Shown here one piece after another: positions 1 to 9,653 of a stretch of DNA of 56,195 nucleotides. The position numbers and the translations under genes were made by a program. The stretch covers positions 1,559,990 through 1,616,184 of the forward strand of contig NZ_LMJL01000012.1 of the NCBI RefSeq assembly GCF_001429295.1. Reading direction: 5' to 3'. This DNA comes from Flavobacterium sp. Root935 (lineage in GTDB: Bacteria > Bacteroidota > Bacteroidia > Flavobacteriales > Flavobacteriaceae). The notes below the pieces were generated by a model. It made no database searches and had not been told where the DNA came from. It saw nothing but the letters and a program-made list of their open reading frames with translations. Numbering within the stretch: the stretch's first letter is position 1; every line of letters starts with the position of its first letter.

Positions 1-30
1 TCAAAGACAAGAATCTTTGAGTTGTTTTTA
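1..30 (+). terminator. Possible terminator of a gene ending before the window
   Basis: A 7-bp stem is formed by TCAAAGA (1-7) and TCTTTGA (14-20) with a 6-base loop, followed by a T-rich stretch. This would fit the intrinsic terminator of a + strand gene lying just upstream. The left arm may continue beyond the window edge. Confidence 0.35.
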
Positions 31-361
31 AAATTAAAGATCTTCTAAGAAAACCCAAAAATTACATTTTAAAAACCAATTTGGAAACTTAAAACTATAG
101 GTTTCCCTACTCTTCTATTGTCTTTATTTTTAAGCTAATACCCAAACCTTATTCTTTGTTTACATTCCTGTAAAACAAAAATCTATTGTGACGCCACTAA
201 CACAATTTTTAAACAATAATTTTTCAAGTTGCATTGTACATTATAAAAGATTATCAAAAAGTCTTTTTGAAGTATACTTCAGCTTGAATTAATTACGGTT
301 ACCCCTAAAATAACTGAATACAAGCCTGTAATTTTTAAAACCCGTAAATAATTAATTAAAA
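31..361. other. Non-coding leader upstream of the first fibre gene
   Basis: About 330 bases without a supportable gene. The DNA is AT-rich and no clear Flavobacterium promoter (TTG plus TAnnTTTG) was found. It presumably holds the promoter and 5' leader of the fibre gene starting at 362. Confidence 0.5.
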
Positions 362-1741
362 ATGAGTACAAATCACAACAGAATTAGAGTGGCAGATTTA
401 GAAACAAATCAGCGTAACAAAATTTTAAAGACCAATGAAAAAGGTGAATTAGAGTTTAGCGATCTAAACAATCTCCAAACAGAAAATTATAATGCTTTAG
501 ATTGTACAACCGAAGGAAAAGCATTAGATGCCAGACAAGGAAAAGTATTAAAAGATTTGGTAGAGCAATCAGATAGCAACAACATGAAATTATCTGGAAA
601 TCAGACATTTTCGGGTGTAAAAACTGCAACAAATACTTCTTATCCACAAAATGCCGGAATTGTAATTAATAATACTTCTGACAATAACGATTCAAAAAAT
701 ATTGCTCTATCATCAAGTTCAGGAACGAGTTTGTTTTGTGACAACACAAAAGGAAAAGGTATTCTATCTCAAACCAATTCGGGCTATGCCGGGCATTTTT
801 ACTGTTACGGTAATGGAGTTGCTTTATATGTAAACTCTCCTAATTCAGCTAATAAAACTGTCTTAATTACAGGTAATACAAAAAATGACAATGTTAATAT
901 TTCAAACGCTGGAACAGGAGCAAATATTAAATCAATTTCAACAGGAACGGGTCTAGTCTTTGCAGGTAGTAACGGAACCGATACTACTTCTACAATTAGC
1001 AAAGAGGGAAATATTACTGCAAAAACACTTGAACTTAGTGCTGGAACAATTGACAAACCTGCATTAGTGATTCCTAGTGGTACTTTCACTACAACACCAC
1101 AAAATGGAGCTATTGAGCGTGATGCTTACGGAAAACTTTGGACTACTAGGAATGGCATAAGATATATGCTTACAGAAGATGACAATAGCTACATTAAGAT
1201 TCTATTAAATGGAGAACAAAAAATTATTGATACACCATCTCCATACATTACTACTAATACTACACAAGATACATTGCTAGGTTCCTTTAATTCAGGAACT
1301 TTATCTAATAGTTTTCTTGGTAGATTAACTATGATAGCTAATGTAGACAACACTATTTTCGGTAGCGGAAACATTCCTCCAGAAATCAGTAAATTTCAAA
1401 TAGTGATAAAATTTAAAAATGCTTTACTTTCTCCAAATCATTATGGAGAAGGGTACCTTAATGAATTAATTTTGATTGATAGTATTAACAAAACAGACAC
1501 TACAGCAACTTTAGTAGCAAGTCACACAGGATGGGATCAAAATTTAGGAATGTTTAATGAATATTACGTTTATGACAGTATAAACAAATCAAGTTTTAAA
1601 AACCTTGCTGATGTGTCAGTAGAAATAGTTTGCAGAAATTTAATAGAATTTAAAGATTCCACCAATACTAATCTTAAAAATCAAGCAATAAGGTCTTATA
1701 TCAAAATTACTTCAACTTTAATTGAAAGAATTAGAAAATAA
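362..1741 (+). CDS. Phage-tail-fibre-like protein, shared N-terminal module (copy 1)
   Basis: This 459-aa protein has no signal peptide or membrane segment. Residues 1-34 are a module also found at the start of the proteins at 18327, 19923 and 21965 (NHNRI, VADLE, NGELEFSD-type pattern). It is followed near residues 52-66 by a KALDARQGKVLKD stretch typical of phage tail fibres. The middle is rich in Ser, Thr, Asn and Gly. Residues about 235-270 (IPSGT, NGAIERD, GKLWTT, GIRYML) resemble a segment common in fibre proteins of Bacteroidota phages. The C-terminal 190 residues match nothing I recognise and are the likely variable tip. I infer a receptor-binding fibre attached through the shared module. 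It is separated from the giant genes by 463 bases, so it may be its own transcript. Confidence 0.7.
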   Translation: MSTNHNRIRVADLETNQRNKILKTNEKGELEFSDLNNLQTENYNALDCTTEGKALDARQGKVLKDLVEQSDSNNMKLSGNQTFSGVKTATNTSYPQNAGIVINNTSDNNDSKNIALSSSSGTSLFCDNTKGKGILSQTNSGYAGHFYCYGNGVALYVNSPNSANKTVLITGNTKNDNVNISNAGTGANIKSISTGTGLVFAGSNGTDTTSTISKEGNITAKTLELSAGTIDKPALVIPSGTFTTTPQNGAIERDAYGKLWTTRNGIRYMLTEDDNSYIKILLNGEQKIIDTPSPYITTNTTQDTLLGSFNSGTLSNSFLGRLTMIANVDNTIFGSGNIPPEISKFQIVIKFKNALLSPNHYGEGYLNELILIDSINKTDTTATLVASHTGWDQNLGMFNEYYVYDSINKSSFKNLADVSVEIVCRNLIEFKDSTNTNLKNQAIRSYIKITSTLIERIRK

Positions 1742-2204
1742 TTCATAAATAAAAAGACAATATATTTTAGATTTTTTTCAATCTCGATAGCTCAGATATT
1801 CTAATGTAAGATCATTATAAAAAATTACATAATTTATTATATCTGGGCAATCTTGATTTGCTTCCCAAAAACAGAATCGCTTCTGTTAATTCCTAATTTA
1901 AACCGCAAGACTCATCCACTTCCTTTACAACTCTGTAAAGCCTCAGAACATCCATGTTAAACCACTATGCATCTGCTTTTTAAACCCCAATTTTAGACAG
2001 ATCTTTACACTGTAATAAAGAAAAACACTTCAAAAACAATTCAAATCAGGCTGTTTTTTGAAACATCTTTTTGAACTCAAAAAAACATAAAACTGAACAA
2101 AAACTAATGAACGTTTTAATCATTTGCAAACCCTGTTTGTTTTATACTCCCAACTTAATCATGCCGAAACACGAACCAAAATAAAGTCAAAAACAAATTA
2201 GAAT
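1742..2204. other. 463-base gap between fibre and giant gene
   Basis: No gene can be supported here; the longest ATG frames are a few codons. It contains the two-part hairpin at 1790-1848 and then AT-rich DNA that likely includes the promoter and leader of the 2472-aa gene. No clear promoter box was found. Confidence 0.5.
1790..1848 (+). terminator. Long two-part hairpin after the first fibre gene
   Basis: The outer arms 1790-1799 (GCTCAGATAT) and 1839-1848 (ATATCTGGGC) pair over 10 positions with one G-U. Inside them ATGTAA (1804-1809) pairs with TTACAT (1825-1830). It begins 49 bases after the fibre stop codon. There is no T-run behind it, so it may be a factor-dependent terminator, an mRNA end protector or another structured element. 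Confidence 0.4.
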
Positions 2205-5200
2205 ATGCCAACTAATCCTATTCCTGCACATCCAATTCCTGCAGCAAGATATTATCCTCGATTATCGGAGGTTATTACTGTAGACGACTTACCCGAATTT
2301 CTATCATTTGTTGAAAATGGTCTAAATTCTATTTTCGATAAAATACATTATAAAAATTTACAATATTCAAAAGGATATCGAGGTGATTCTGCTTTTTACA
2401 GTCTTGATATTGTAACCAGCAGTCAACTAGCGCTTCCGCTGCCATTTGATCTTAAACTTGTCCTTAATCCAGATTTAAAAGACGGAGATCAGTCTATTTC
2501 ATCGTTTCCAATTACACTGGAATATCAATGGGAAATTTTAGCTTTTTTAAAAACATTTAGCTCCAGCAGTTTTTCTTTCTCTATACAGGATTTTTATTCT
2601 GTAGGTCTTCAGGTTTTCCGCATCAGCGAAGAACAAGTGATTGCCCACATGATGAATATTTTTGTTGAAGCCGAAGAAGGAAAAACCAAATACGAACAGC
2701 TTTTAGCAGATATTAACTCTTTAGATGAACTAAAAGAAGATCCAACTTTTGAAGAATTAGGATTTGGAGAAGATGTTGAACAATCAATCGATAGTATTAT
2801 CACATTAATCAACAATAATAATGCAATTACAAAATCGATTCCGTTATTATTATTTGGTGTTTATATTGCTAAAGCAGGTTTCACAGTAAACGAAATCAAG
2901 CAAAGATTACAAGATTTTTACAACATTGTAGCTCCAGACGGAATCGAAGCTCATATTAAGAGAATCATTACTCCAAAAGCCAAAGCCACATTAGAATTAA
3001 GTGCTGGTATCGAATTCCCACAAAGCATTCTAAAGCCTGTTGAACCAGACGGCTCTGCTTTTCCAAATCCAGCAACAAAGTCCACCTTCGTATTTGCCAA
3101 AGCGCAATTGTATGCAGATACAGAAGCTGGTATTGGTTACCAGGCAGAATTAGGAGGTACATTAACGCCTGCAAATGCCATGATTGGTAATACAGGTTTA
3201 ATACTGGAATTAGATACTTTAAAAGTCGATTTAAGCAAGAAAACCAATATTCCAGAAGCTGATGCAGATGGACGTCCGAATGATTTCGTTGGCGTTTATG
3301 CCCGCGCAGCTTCTGTTAAACTACCTTCAAAATGGTTTTATTCGAAAGACGATCCAGACAATCCTTCAACATTAAAAATTGGGGCTTCAGATTTGTTAGT
3401 GGGTTCTGGTGGTCTTTCTGGAAATATTTATCTGGAAAGTGTCCCAGCTCCAAAAAGTGGCTCATTTAATTATTTTAATGAAAAATTCGATTTCTACTAC
3501 CCCATTACAATGTTTGAAAAAGACGAAGTAAATGGTGTTGTAAATGAAAAAGAAATTGCTGACTACCCTGCTTTGCTTGTTTATTTGCAAAAGTTATACG
3601 CAGCCAAATTACCGTACGTTTTTAAATTTCCATTAGCATTAAAAACAAAAGCTGGATTACAATCTTCAGTAATAAATGCGAATACAGATTATTCTTTTAG
3701 CAGCGCTATGGATTATCAGGCATTTTTGCTGGAAATAGAAGATAATACTCTTTGGAAAACTATTGGTTCTTCTGAAAAAGGTTTCAAAGTAGGTTTCAAT
3801 AAATTTGATATAACTTTCAAACAAAACAAAGTTGTCAGCTCTAATATTAAAGGAGCTTTAGAAATCCCTAAACTTAAGGGAGAAGATAATAATGCATTAA
3901 AGGTTGGCCTCGAAGGTCACTTATACGATGATGGAGATTTCAATCTTACAGCTTCATTTGCTAAAGATAATAAGCCAAGAGCAAATCTATTTGATCTTGT
4001 AAACATAGATTTTAACAGTTTCGAGCTTGGTAAACAAGACGATGATTACTATTTAGGCACATCTTGTTCTGTTTCTTTTCCTAAAGAAACTTTAATGGGC
4101 AGTTTATTAAAAGGAAAAGGCTTTGAAGTTGAAAAACTTCGTGTTTACAGCGATGGAAACATTGAAGTCGAAGGAGGATCAATTCCTATTCCGATTAGTC
4201 TTTCTGTTAATTTGGGTCCTGTTCAAATGGCGGTTACCAATATTAACTTTGGTTCGACTCAAATTAACGGCCGTAAATATAATTTCTGGGGATTTGATGG
4301 TGCCATTAGTATCAATCCGCTTGGAGTAGATGCACGTGGTGAAGGTGTTAAATATTATTATGCTGTTGATGGAGGTCCTAAAGATTCATTTATCAGAATT
4401 CAAACTATTGAAGTTGATTTAATTATTCCAGGAACTGCTACAGAAGCTTCTGCTATGGCTATTATCCACGGTATGATTACGCTTCCTGAGCCTGGTAAAT
4501 CTAAGGAGTTTATTGGTGAGGTTGGATTAAAACTTCCTAAAGCAAAAATTTCAGGAAGTGTTGGAATGCGTTTTATGCCCAAATATCCAGCTTTTTTAAT
4601 CGATGCTAATATTGATCTACCTGTTCCTATCCCACTTGGATTCCTGGCTATTAATGCATTTAGAGGATTACTAGGATTTAGATATGTTGCCACCAAACAA
4701 GCCGCAGGATTAACAAAAGACGATTCTTGGTATGACTTCTATAAACATCCAAAGCCGGGTATTAACATTAAAAAATTCAGCGGACCGCCAGATTCGATGG
4801 AATATGACACTCCATTTTCTATTGGAGCCGGAGCTACTTTCGGTACAGTTGCAGATGGCGGTCATGTACTCTCTTTGAGAGCAATGCTGCTGCTGTCTCT
4901 GCCTACTTTGTTTTATATTGAAGCAGGGCTTAATGTTATTTCGGGACGTTTAGGACTTATTGAAACAGATCCTAGTAATCCGCCATTTTTTGCGATGGTT
5001 GCCTTTGGTGATGATTCGTTAGAATTGGCAGCTGGAGCAGATTTCAGCATTCCAAAAGACAGTGGTCAAATTATTAAACTTCATGCACTATTAGAAGCTG
5101 GGTTCTTCTTTAAGAATCAAAAGCCTTGGTATGTAAATCTCGGAAGCAAAAAAGACCCTATCACAGCAGAAGTCTTAACCTTATTTACAGCAAAATCTTT

Positions 5201-8200
5201 TATTATGATTTCTGCTCAGGGAATTGAAGCCGGCGCAAGATTAGATTTCAAATTGCAGCAGAGTTTTGGTCCCGCCAAAGTTAAACTTTGGGCGTATTTG
5301 GAACTAGGAGGCAAAATTTCGTTCAAACGTCCTCAAATGGGTGGTTATATTACTGCCGGCGGAGGAATCCAAATCAAACTTTTGATTATTAATGTAGAAA
5401 TTGCTTTGGATACAATATTCTCTGTAGAGTCCTTTAAGCCGTTTTTAATTTATGCAAAACTGGAATTAAGTGTCCGAGTAAGAATTGGTTTTGTAAGAGT
5501 TCGTAAAAACTTTAAAGTTGAACTTCAGTGGGACATTAACCGAATTGTAGATCGTACGCCATATAGTCCGCTGCCAAAAGGAACAGTTGGAGATGGTGAG
5601 GACGACAGAACTTTAGAGAACGTAAAAGGAGTTCATATGTTAACCAATCAGGCATTTGCTCTTGATTATTTTAAATCTATTGGAGATAAAAATTACGATA
5701 AAGATAAAGTCTTTGCGAATGGTACTCCAAGACCCGAGTTTATATCCGCAGTAATTCCTTTAGATACTTATATCGATATTAAAATGGCTAAAGGTGTATT
5801 GCCTAATCCTGAGTTATCTAAAAAAATTGGAGGATATACCGCTGATGCTAAAAATTATACAGATAAGATACCTCCTGAAGAGACATCGAAAGCGGGTAGA
5901 AAATTGCGTCAGGTGAAACATGAATACGGAATTAAATCAATCAATTTAAAATCTTGGAATGGTTCTGCATGGGTAGATTATAATCCTTTTGAAGCAGTTG
6001 TATTAAAGAAAGAAAGAACCAATGACTTGAAGAGTTTACCTTGGGCACATTGGCAGAAAGCAATTGACCAATATGATTCTATTCGTGTATTAGCAACCAA
6101 TCCGTTTTCTTTTTTAAGCGCAGGAGAGCCTGGATGGCATATTCCAGAACAATTAGGAATTACACCATCAAGATTATTTTGTGCCTCTTCTGAAATCGAA
6201 AAACAGCATACAGATTTCCTTAACAAGCAAATAGGGAAACGTTATTATGTGCCGATGCAGTATGAAGCAGATAAAATCAATGGATTATTCTTCAAACTTC
6301 TTGGTGAACTTCCTGAAATTACAGCAAATAATACTCTTGAAGGCGGAGATTTCATGAGTATTACAAGCGATAGAAATCCTTTTGGCTACAATAGATCTTT
6401 GTCATTTAGAAATGATAACGAATTAGAAATTATTTTCCCTGAATCAGCAATTGATCCTACAATTAAGCTAACAACTCAGGCAAAAGAAGTCGTAATTTCT
6501 GCTTACCAGTCTGTAATTGAAGATGGCGAAAAACTAACATCTTATATCCCTGTTCGTTTTAGAAAAACCGGAACTGAGCTTTCAGAACAACAAACGTATA
6601 CCAAAGCAGAATTTTTAAATGAGATAACTTTATATAGTGAGGAGGTTGATGACCAGAAGAAAAAGATCGATAAAATTGTAATTAGTCCTCTTTCTGCAAA
6701 TGCAAAACGTATTAAAGAAATTAGAAATGAAATTGCAGCATTATTTGATGAAACTTCTTATGATCTAACCGGAGAAACTGAAATTAAATTGACTGATCCA
6801 GAAAAGATTGATAGATATAATTCTCTTTTAGCCGATTTAGAAATCTTAAAATTGAATGCCGGTAATGACAATGCTAACTCTGGAGGTAATCCAAATGCAT
6901 TAACGTTTACACATTATTACGGTTATAACGGAAGAATTTCGTATTCTTTTGATCAGGTAATTAAATTTAATGATTCGTATGTAATAACATTCCACCCTGA
7001 AACGAATTCAAAAACAACTATTCTGTTACAAGTTAATTCAGAAGGTAGTATTATCAGAGAGCGTTTGATTAACGGAGTTGTTACTTCTGTACAAGTTGTA
7101 AATGGTAATTTATTAGTAACTCAGGCTTTAAATGCAGAACAATGCAAAGGAATCGGAGAAGCAACTGTTGATCTCGATTTTATTGTAGGGTGCCTTTCTC
7201 CTATTGCAGCAACGGCAATTGTTGAAATGGATGAAGAATTAAATCCAATCTTGGGAACGCAATATTTGAACACTTATTCTTTAGGATTTAACAAAGTATT
7301 GCCACTAACAGGAAATGATTTGCTTTGGATAACTACATTATCAAATGAAACTCAGATATACTGGATTAAAGGAAGCGATCGAACAATTGTTTATCATTCT
7401 AATATAAACAACGAAGTAATTAAAGTTCTTCAGCATAATGATACCGAGTTTAGCCTGATCACGAAAGATAAAAAAATCATCCGTTTAGGTATTAACATCT
7501 CTTCAAAAGTTATTACAGTAACCGACACAAAGGTACTTTCAAATACTGAAATTGTTGAAATTGTTGATGCAATGACAACGAATAACAAAATTTTGCTTTC
7601 GGTTAAATTATCGAACGATAAATTTGGTTTAGCACAAATTGATGGTAATACTGTTTCACTGGTAAAAAATGATACCATTTTTGATTCAGCTGTTTATTTA
7701 TCAAACAATGCATTAAATAATAATTCTATTGTCGCTTACAATGCACATTATTTGTTTGTATTTAATGAAACATTAGGTCTTACAAGATTAATTCAGAGAG
7801 AAAGCGACATTAAAAATGCTTCTATTATTCAGGTTCAAAATGAACCTTCTGTAAATGAGATCATGATGCTTTCTGCTAAATCAAACGAAAAAGGAATTTA
7901 TTTTTCATTATTCAGTGATGCATTTGATAATTGTTCTTTATATCCTGCTGCTAATGTTACAGTGACAACATCAACAACTGCTTTAACAAACGGAAGTATT
8001 AACATAACCGCATTAAGCTCAGTTACCGGATTAGATTTTACAAGAAGTCTTAAAAATTCAAAAATAATTACGACTGATAATGTCATTTGTTCGAATACAG
8101 AAAGCTCCGAAGATCCTGAATTAGATTACACGACTTACATTCAAAGTGTAGAATGGCTGAGCAAAGAAGATTATTATCACAATAAAACTATTCTGGATAT

Positions 8201-9623
8201 TCCGGCTGTAGCAGAGCGGTTTCAAGCCATGAAAGCAGCGGTCGAAAATACGGTACAGCCAATTTGGAGACCTAATACAACCTATTGTTTAGATTTTACA
8301 TTAACTGATACTGTTGATGATAATAAAAAGAACCCAGCTGAATTTAAATATTATTATGGTTTTAAAACACTTGGACCAATCGGACATTATCCTGTTGCAG
8401 ATCCTGTAACGCCAGAAAACCAAAGTCCACCGGCAAAAAATGAATTGACAGAATTGTCTAAATCTCCATTAACATCATTAAGAAGTTATCTGGATTATAA
8501 CCGTTCTTATCCAAATGCAGATGGAAGTTTACTGCAGTCTAAACCTTCGTTCTATGGAAATAAAGAATGTACTATTTCTTTATTCTTTAACAGTCCGTAT
8601 ACTTCTCACCTGTTTAAAAACTGGGCTGAATATGATAATGGCAGACCTGAAATTAAAGGAGCATTAAATCTTTTCATTAAAGATCCGCTGACTGATTTGT
8701 TGATCGAATTTCCAATGAAGGAAATAGTAGAAGGAGAAGAAGAAATTATTTATCCAAAACCAGAGGAAGTAGATGATGAAAGTGAAAAATGGACCGGCGA
8801 TAACGATCCAAGAATTCCGGCAGGTATTCAAATATTAAACAATTTTATTAAAGATACTTCTACAATGAAGTGCAGCTTAGAGTTAGGAAATCCTTTAAAA
8901 CCAAAATCATTAAAATACAAAACGAGTTTAACCAATTTAAAGCCTTCTAAACTTTACACGGTTTTAGTCAATAACTATTTTGATGGTGCTCAAATAGGAG
9001 TTACCAGTGAAAGCAAAAATATTCTGGTACATCAATTTGGATTCCAGACTTCTCGCTATAAAGATTTCCACGAACAGGTTCAGAGCTATTTCTTAGATGA
9101 AGAAAAAACGAAAGGTGCAATGTATGATGTGAAGGTCAACATGAATCAAGATCGCATTGATGCTTTGTATTATTTAATCGCTCCTAAAAGTGAAAATATT
9201 ACGAATGCTTTAAGTGATTCTATTGCTGCCAAATATCAGCATTTGTTTGACCGTGCCATTGAAGGAATCTTAAAATTGTCTCCTCTTGATCCTGCTCAAA
9301 ACACTGAGGTAAATAGAATTATTAATACGAATTCTGGAGAGACCATAGCGCTTTTAATTCGTAATCCTGAGCCATTTAATATTCCGAAAATGCCATTAGA
9401 AGAAATTCAAAATACAATTGCAGTACTCGATGGAGCTGGAAATCTAAAATCTGAATACAGTGTGCTGCATTCAAAAGATTACTCTCAGGCATTAATAATG
9501 CACAGAGACAAAACAATTCCAGCAGAAGAGCTGAAAATCAAATTTGAATACAAAATGTGGAATACTGAAGGAAATGGAACTTCTGTAACAAACATTCTTG
9601 ATACACAAATACTGCCATTATAA
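2205..9623 (+). CDS. Giant β-rich protein of unknown function (2472 aa)
   Basis: I do not recognise this family with confidence. There is no signal peptide, lipobox or T9SS sorting domain. Residues 1-250 are mixed helical and strand sequence. Residues about 260-1115 are a long series of alternating hydrophobic/polar strands rich in Gly, with segments such as GFLAINAFRGLLGFRY and LELGGKISF, which suggests a β-solenoid or groove-like fold. Parts are loosely reminiscent of DUF6603 proteins, unverified. About 1455-1555 is charged and probably coiled coil. About 1565-1900 looks like repeated propeller blades. The C-terminal 570 residues are unassigned. The next giant gene starts 30 bases later, so the two are probably co-transcribed and act together. 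With fibre genes on both sides I infer a structural part of a tail-like particle; a cytoplasmic scaffold is the alternative. Confidence 0.6.
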   Translation: MPTNPIPAHPIPAARYYPRLSEVITVDDLPEFLSFVENGLNSIFDKIHYKNLQYSKGYRGDSAFYSLDIVTSSQLALPLPFDLKLVLNPDLKDGDQSISSFPITLEYQWEILAFLKTFSSSSFSFSIQDFYSVGLQVFRISEEQVIAHMMNIFVEAEEGKTKYEQLLADINSLDELKEDPTFEELGFGEDVEQSIDSIITLINNNNAITKSIPLLLFGVYIAKAGFTVNEIKQRLQDFYNIVAPDGIEAHIKRIITPKAKATLELSAGIEFPQSILKPVEPDGSAFPNPATKSTFVFAKAQLYADTEAGIGYQAELGGTLTPANAMIGNTGLILELDTLKVDLSKKTNIPEADADGRPNDFVGVYARAASVKLPSKWFYSKDDPDNPSTLKIGASDLLVGSGGLSGNIYLESVPAPKSGSFNYFNEKFDFYYPITMFEKDEVNGVVNEKEIADYPALLVYLQKLYAAKLPYVFKFPLALKTKAGLQSSVINANTDYSFSSAMDYQAFLLEIEDNTLWKTIGSSEKGFKVGFNKFDITFKQNKVVSSNIKGALEIPKLKGEDNNALKVGLEGHLYDDGDFNLTASFAKDNKPRANLFDLVNIDFNSFELGKQDDDYYLGTSCSVSFPKETLMGSLLKGKGFEVEKLRVYSDGNIEVEGGSIPIPISLSVNLGPVQMAVTNINFGSTQINGRKYNFWGFDGAISINPLGVDARGEGVKYYYAVDGGPKDSFIRIQTIEVDLIIPGTATEASAMAIIHGMITLPEPGKSKEFIGEVGLKLPKAKISGSVGMRFMPKYPAFLIDANIDLPVPIPLGFLAINAFRGLLGFRYVATKQAAGLTKDDSWYDFYKHPKPGINIKKFSGPPDSMEYDTPFSIGAGATFGTVADGGHVLSLRAMLLLSLPTLFYIEAGLNVISGRLGLIETDPSNPPFFAMVAFGDDSLELAAGADFSIPKDSGQIIKLHALLEAGFFFKNQKPWYVNLGSKKDPITAEVLTLFTAKSFIMISAQGIEAGARLDFKLQQSFGPAKVKLWAYLELGGKISFKRPQMGGYITAGGGIQIKLLIINVEIALDTIFSVESFKPFLIYAKLELSVRVRIGFVRVRKNFKVELQWDINRIVDRTPYSPLPKGTVGDGEDDRTLENVKGVHMLTNQAFALDYFKSIGDKNYDKDKVFANGTPRPEFISAVIPLDTYIDIKMAKGVLPNPELSKKIGGYTADAKNYTDKIPPEETSKAGRKLRQVKHEYGIKSINLKSWNGSAWVDYNPFEAVVLKKERTNDLKSLPWAHWQKAIDQYDSIRVLATNPFSFLSAGEPGWHIPEQLGITPSRLFCASSEIEKQHTDFLNKQIGKRYYVPMQYEADKINGLFFKLLGELPEITANNTLEGGDFMSITSDRNPFGYNRSLSFRNDNELEIIFPESAIDPTIKLTTQAKEVVISAYQSVIEDGEKLTSYIPVRFRKTGTELSEQQTYTKAEFLNEITLYSEEVDDQKKKIDKIVISPLSANAKRIKEIRNEIAALFDETSYDLTGETEIKLTDPEKIDRYNSLLADLEILKLNAGNDNANSGGNPNALTFTHYYGYNGRISYSFDQVIKFNDSYVITFHPETNSKTTILLQVNSEGSIIRERLINGVVTSVQVVNGNLLVTQALNAEQCKGIGEATVDLDFIVGCLSPIAATAIVEMDEELNPILGTQYLNTYSLGFNKVLPLTGNDLLWITTLSNETQIYWIKGSDRTIVYHSNINNEVIKVLQHNDTEFSLITKDKKIIRLGINISSKVITVTDTKVLSNTEIVEIVDAMTTNNKILLSVKLSNDKFGLAQIDGNTVSLVKNDTIFDSAVYLSNNALNNNSIVAYNAHYLFVFNETLGLTRLIQRESDIKNASIIQVQNEPSVNEIMMLSAKSNEKGIYFSLFSDAFDNCSLYPAANVTVTTSTTALTNGSINITALSSVTGLDFTRSLKNSKIITTDNVICSNTESSEDPELDYTTYIQSVEWLSKEDYYHNKTILDIPAVAERFQAMKAAVENTVQPIWRPNTTYCLDFTLTDTVDDNKKNPAEFKYYYGFKTLGPIGHYPVADPVTPENQSPPAKNELTELSKSPLTSLRSYLDYNRSYPNADGSLLQSKPSFYGNKECTISLFFNSPYTSHLFKNWAEYDNGRPEIKGALNLFIKDPLTDLLIEFPMKEIVEGEEEIIYPKPEEVDDESEKWTGDNDPRIPAGIQILNNFIKDTSTMKCSLELGNPLKPKSLKYKTSLTNLKPSKLYTVLVNNYFDGAQIGVTSESKNILVHQFGFQTSRYKDFHEQVQSYFLDEEKTKGAMYDVKVNMNQDRIDALYYLIAPKSENITNALSDSIAAKYQHLFDRAIEGILKLSPLDPAQNTEVNRIINTNSGETIALLIRNPEPFNIPKMPLEEIQNTIAVLDGAGNLKSEYSVLHSKDYSQALIMHRDKTIPAEELKIKFEYKMWNTEGNGTSVTNILDTQILPL

Positions 9624-9653
9624 AATATAAATCTTTAAAAAATAAGACAAAAA

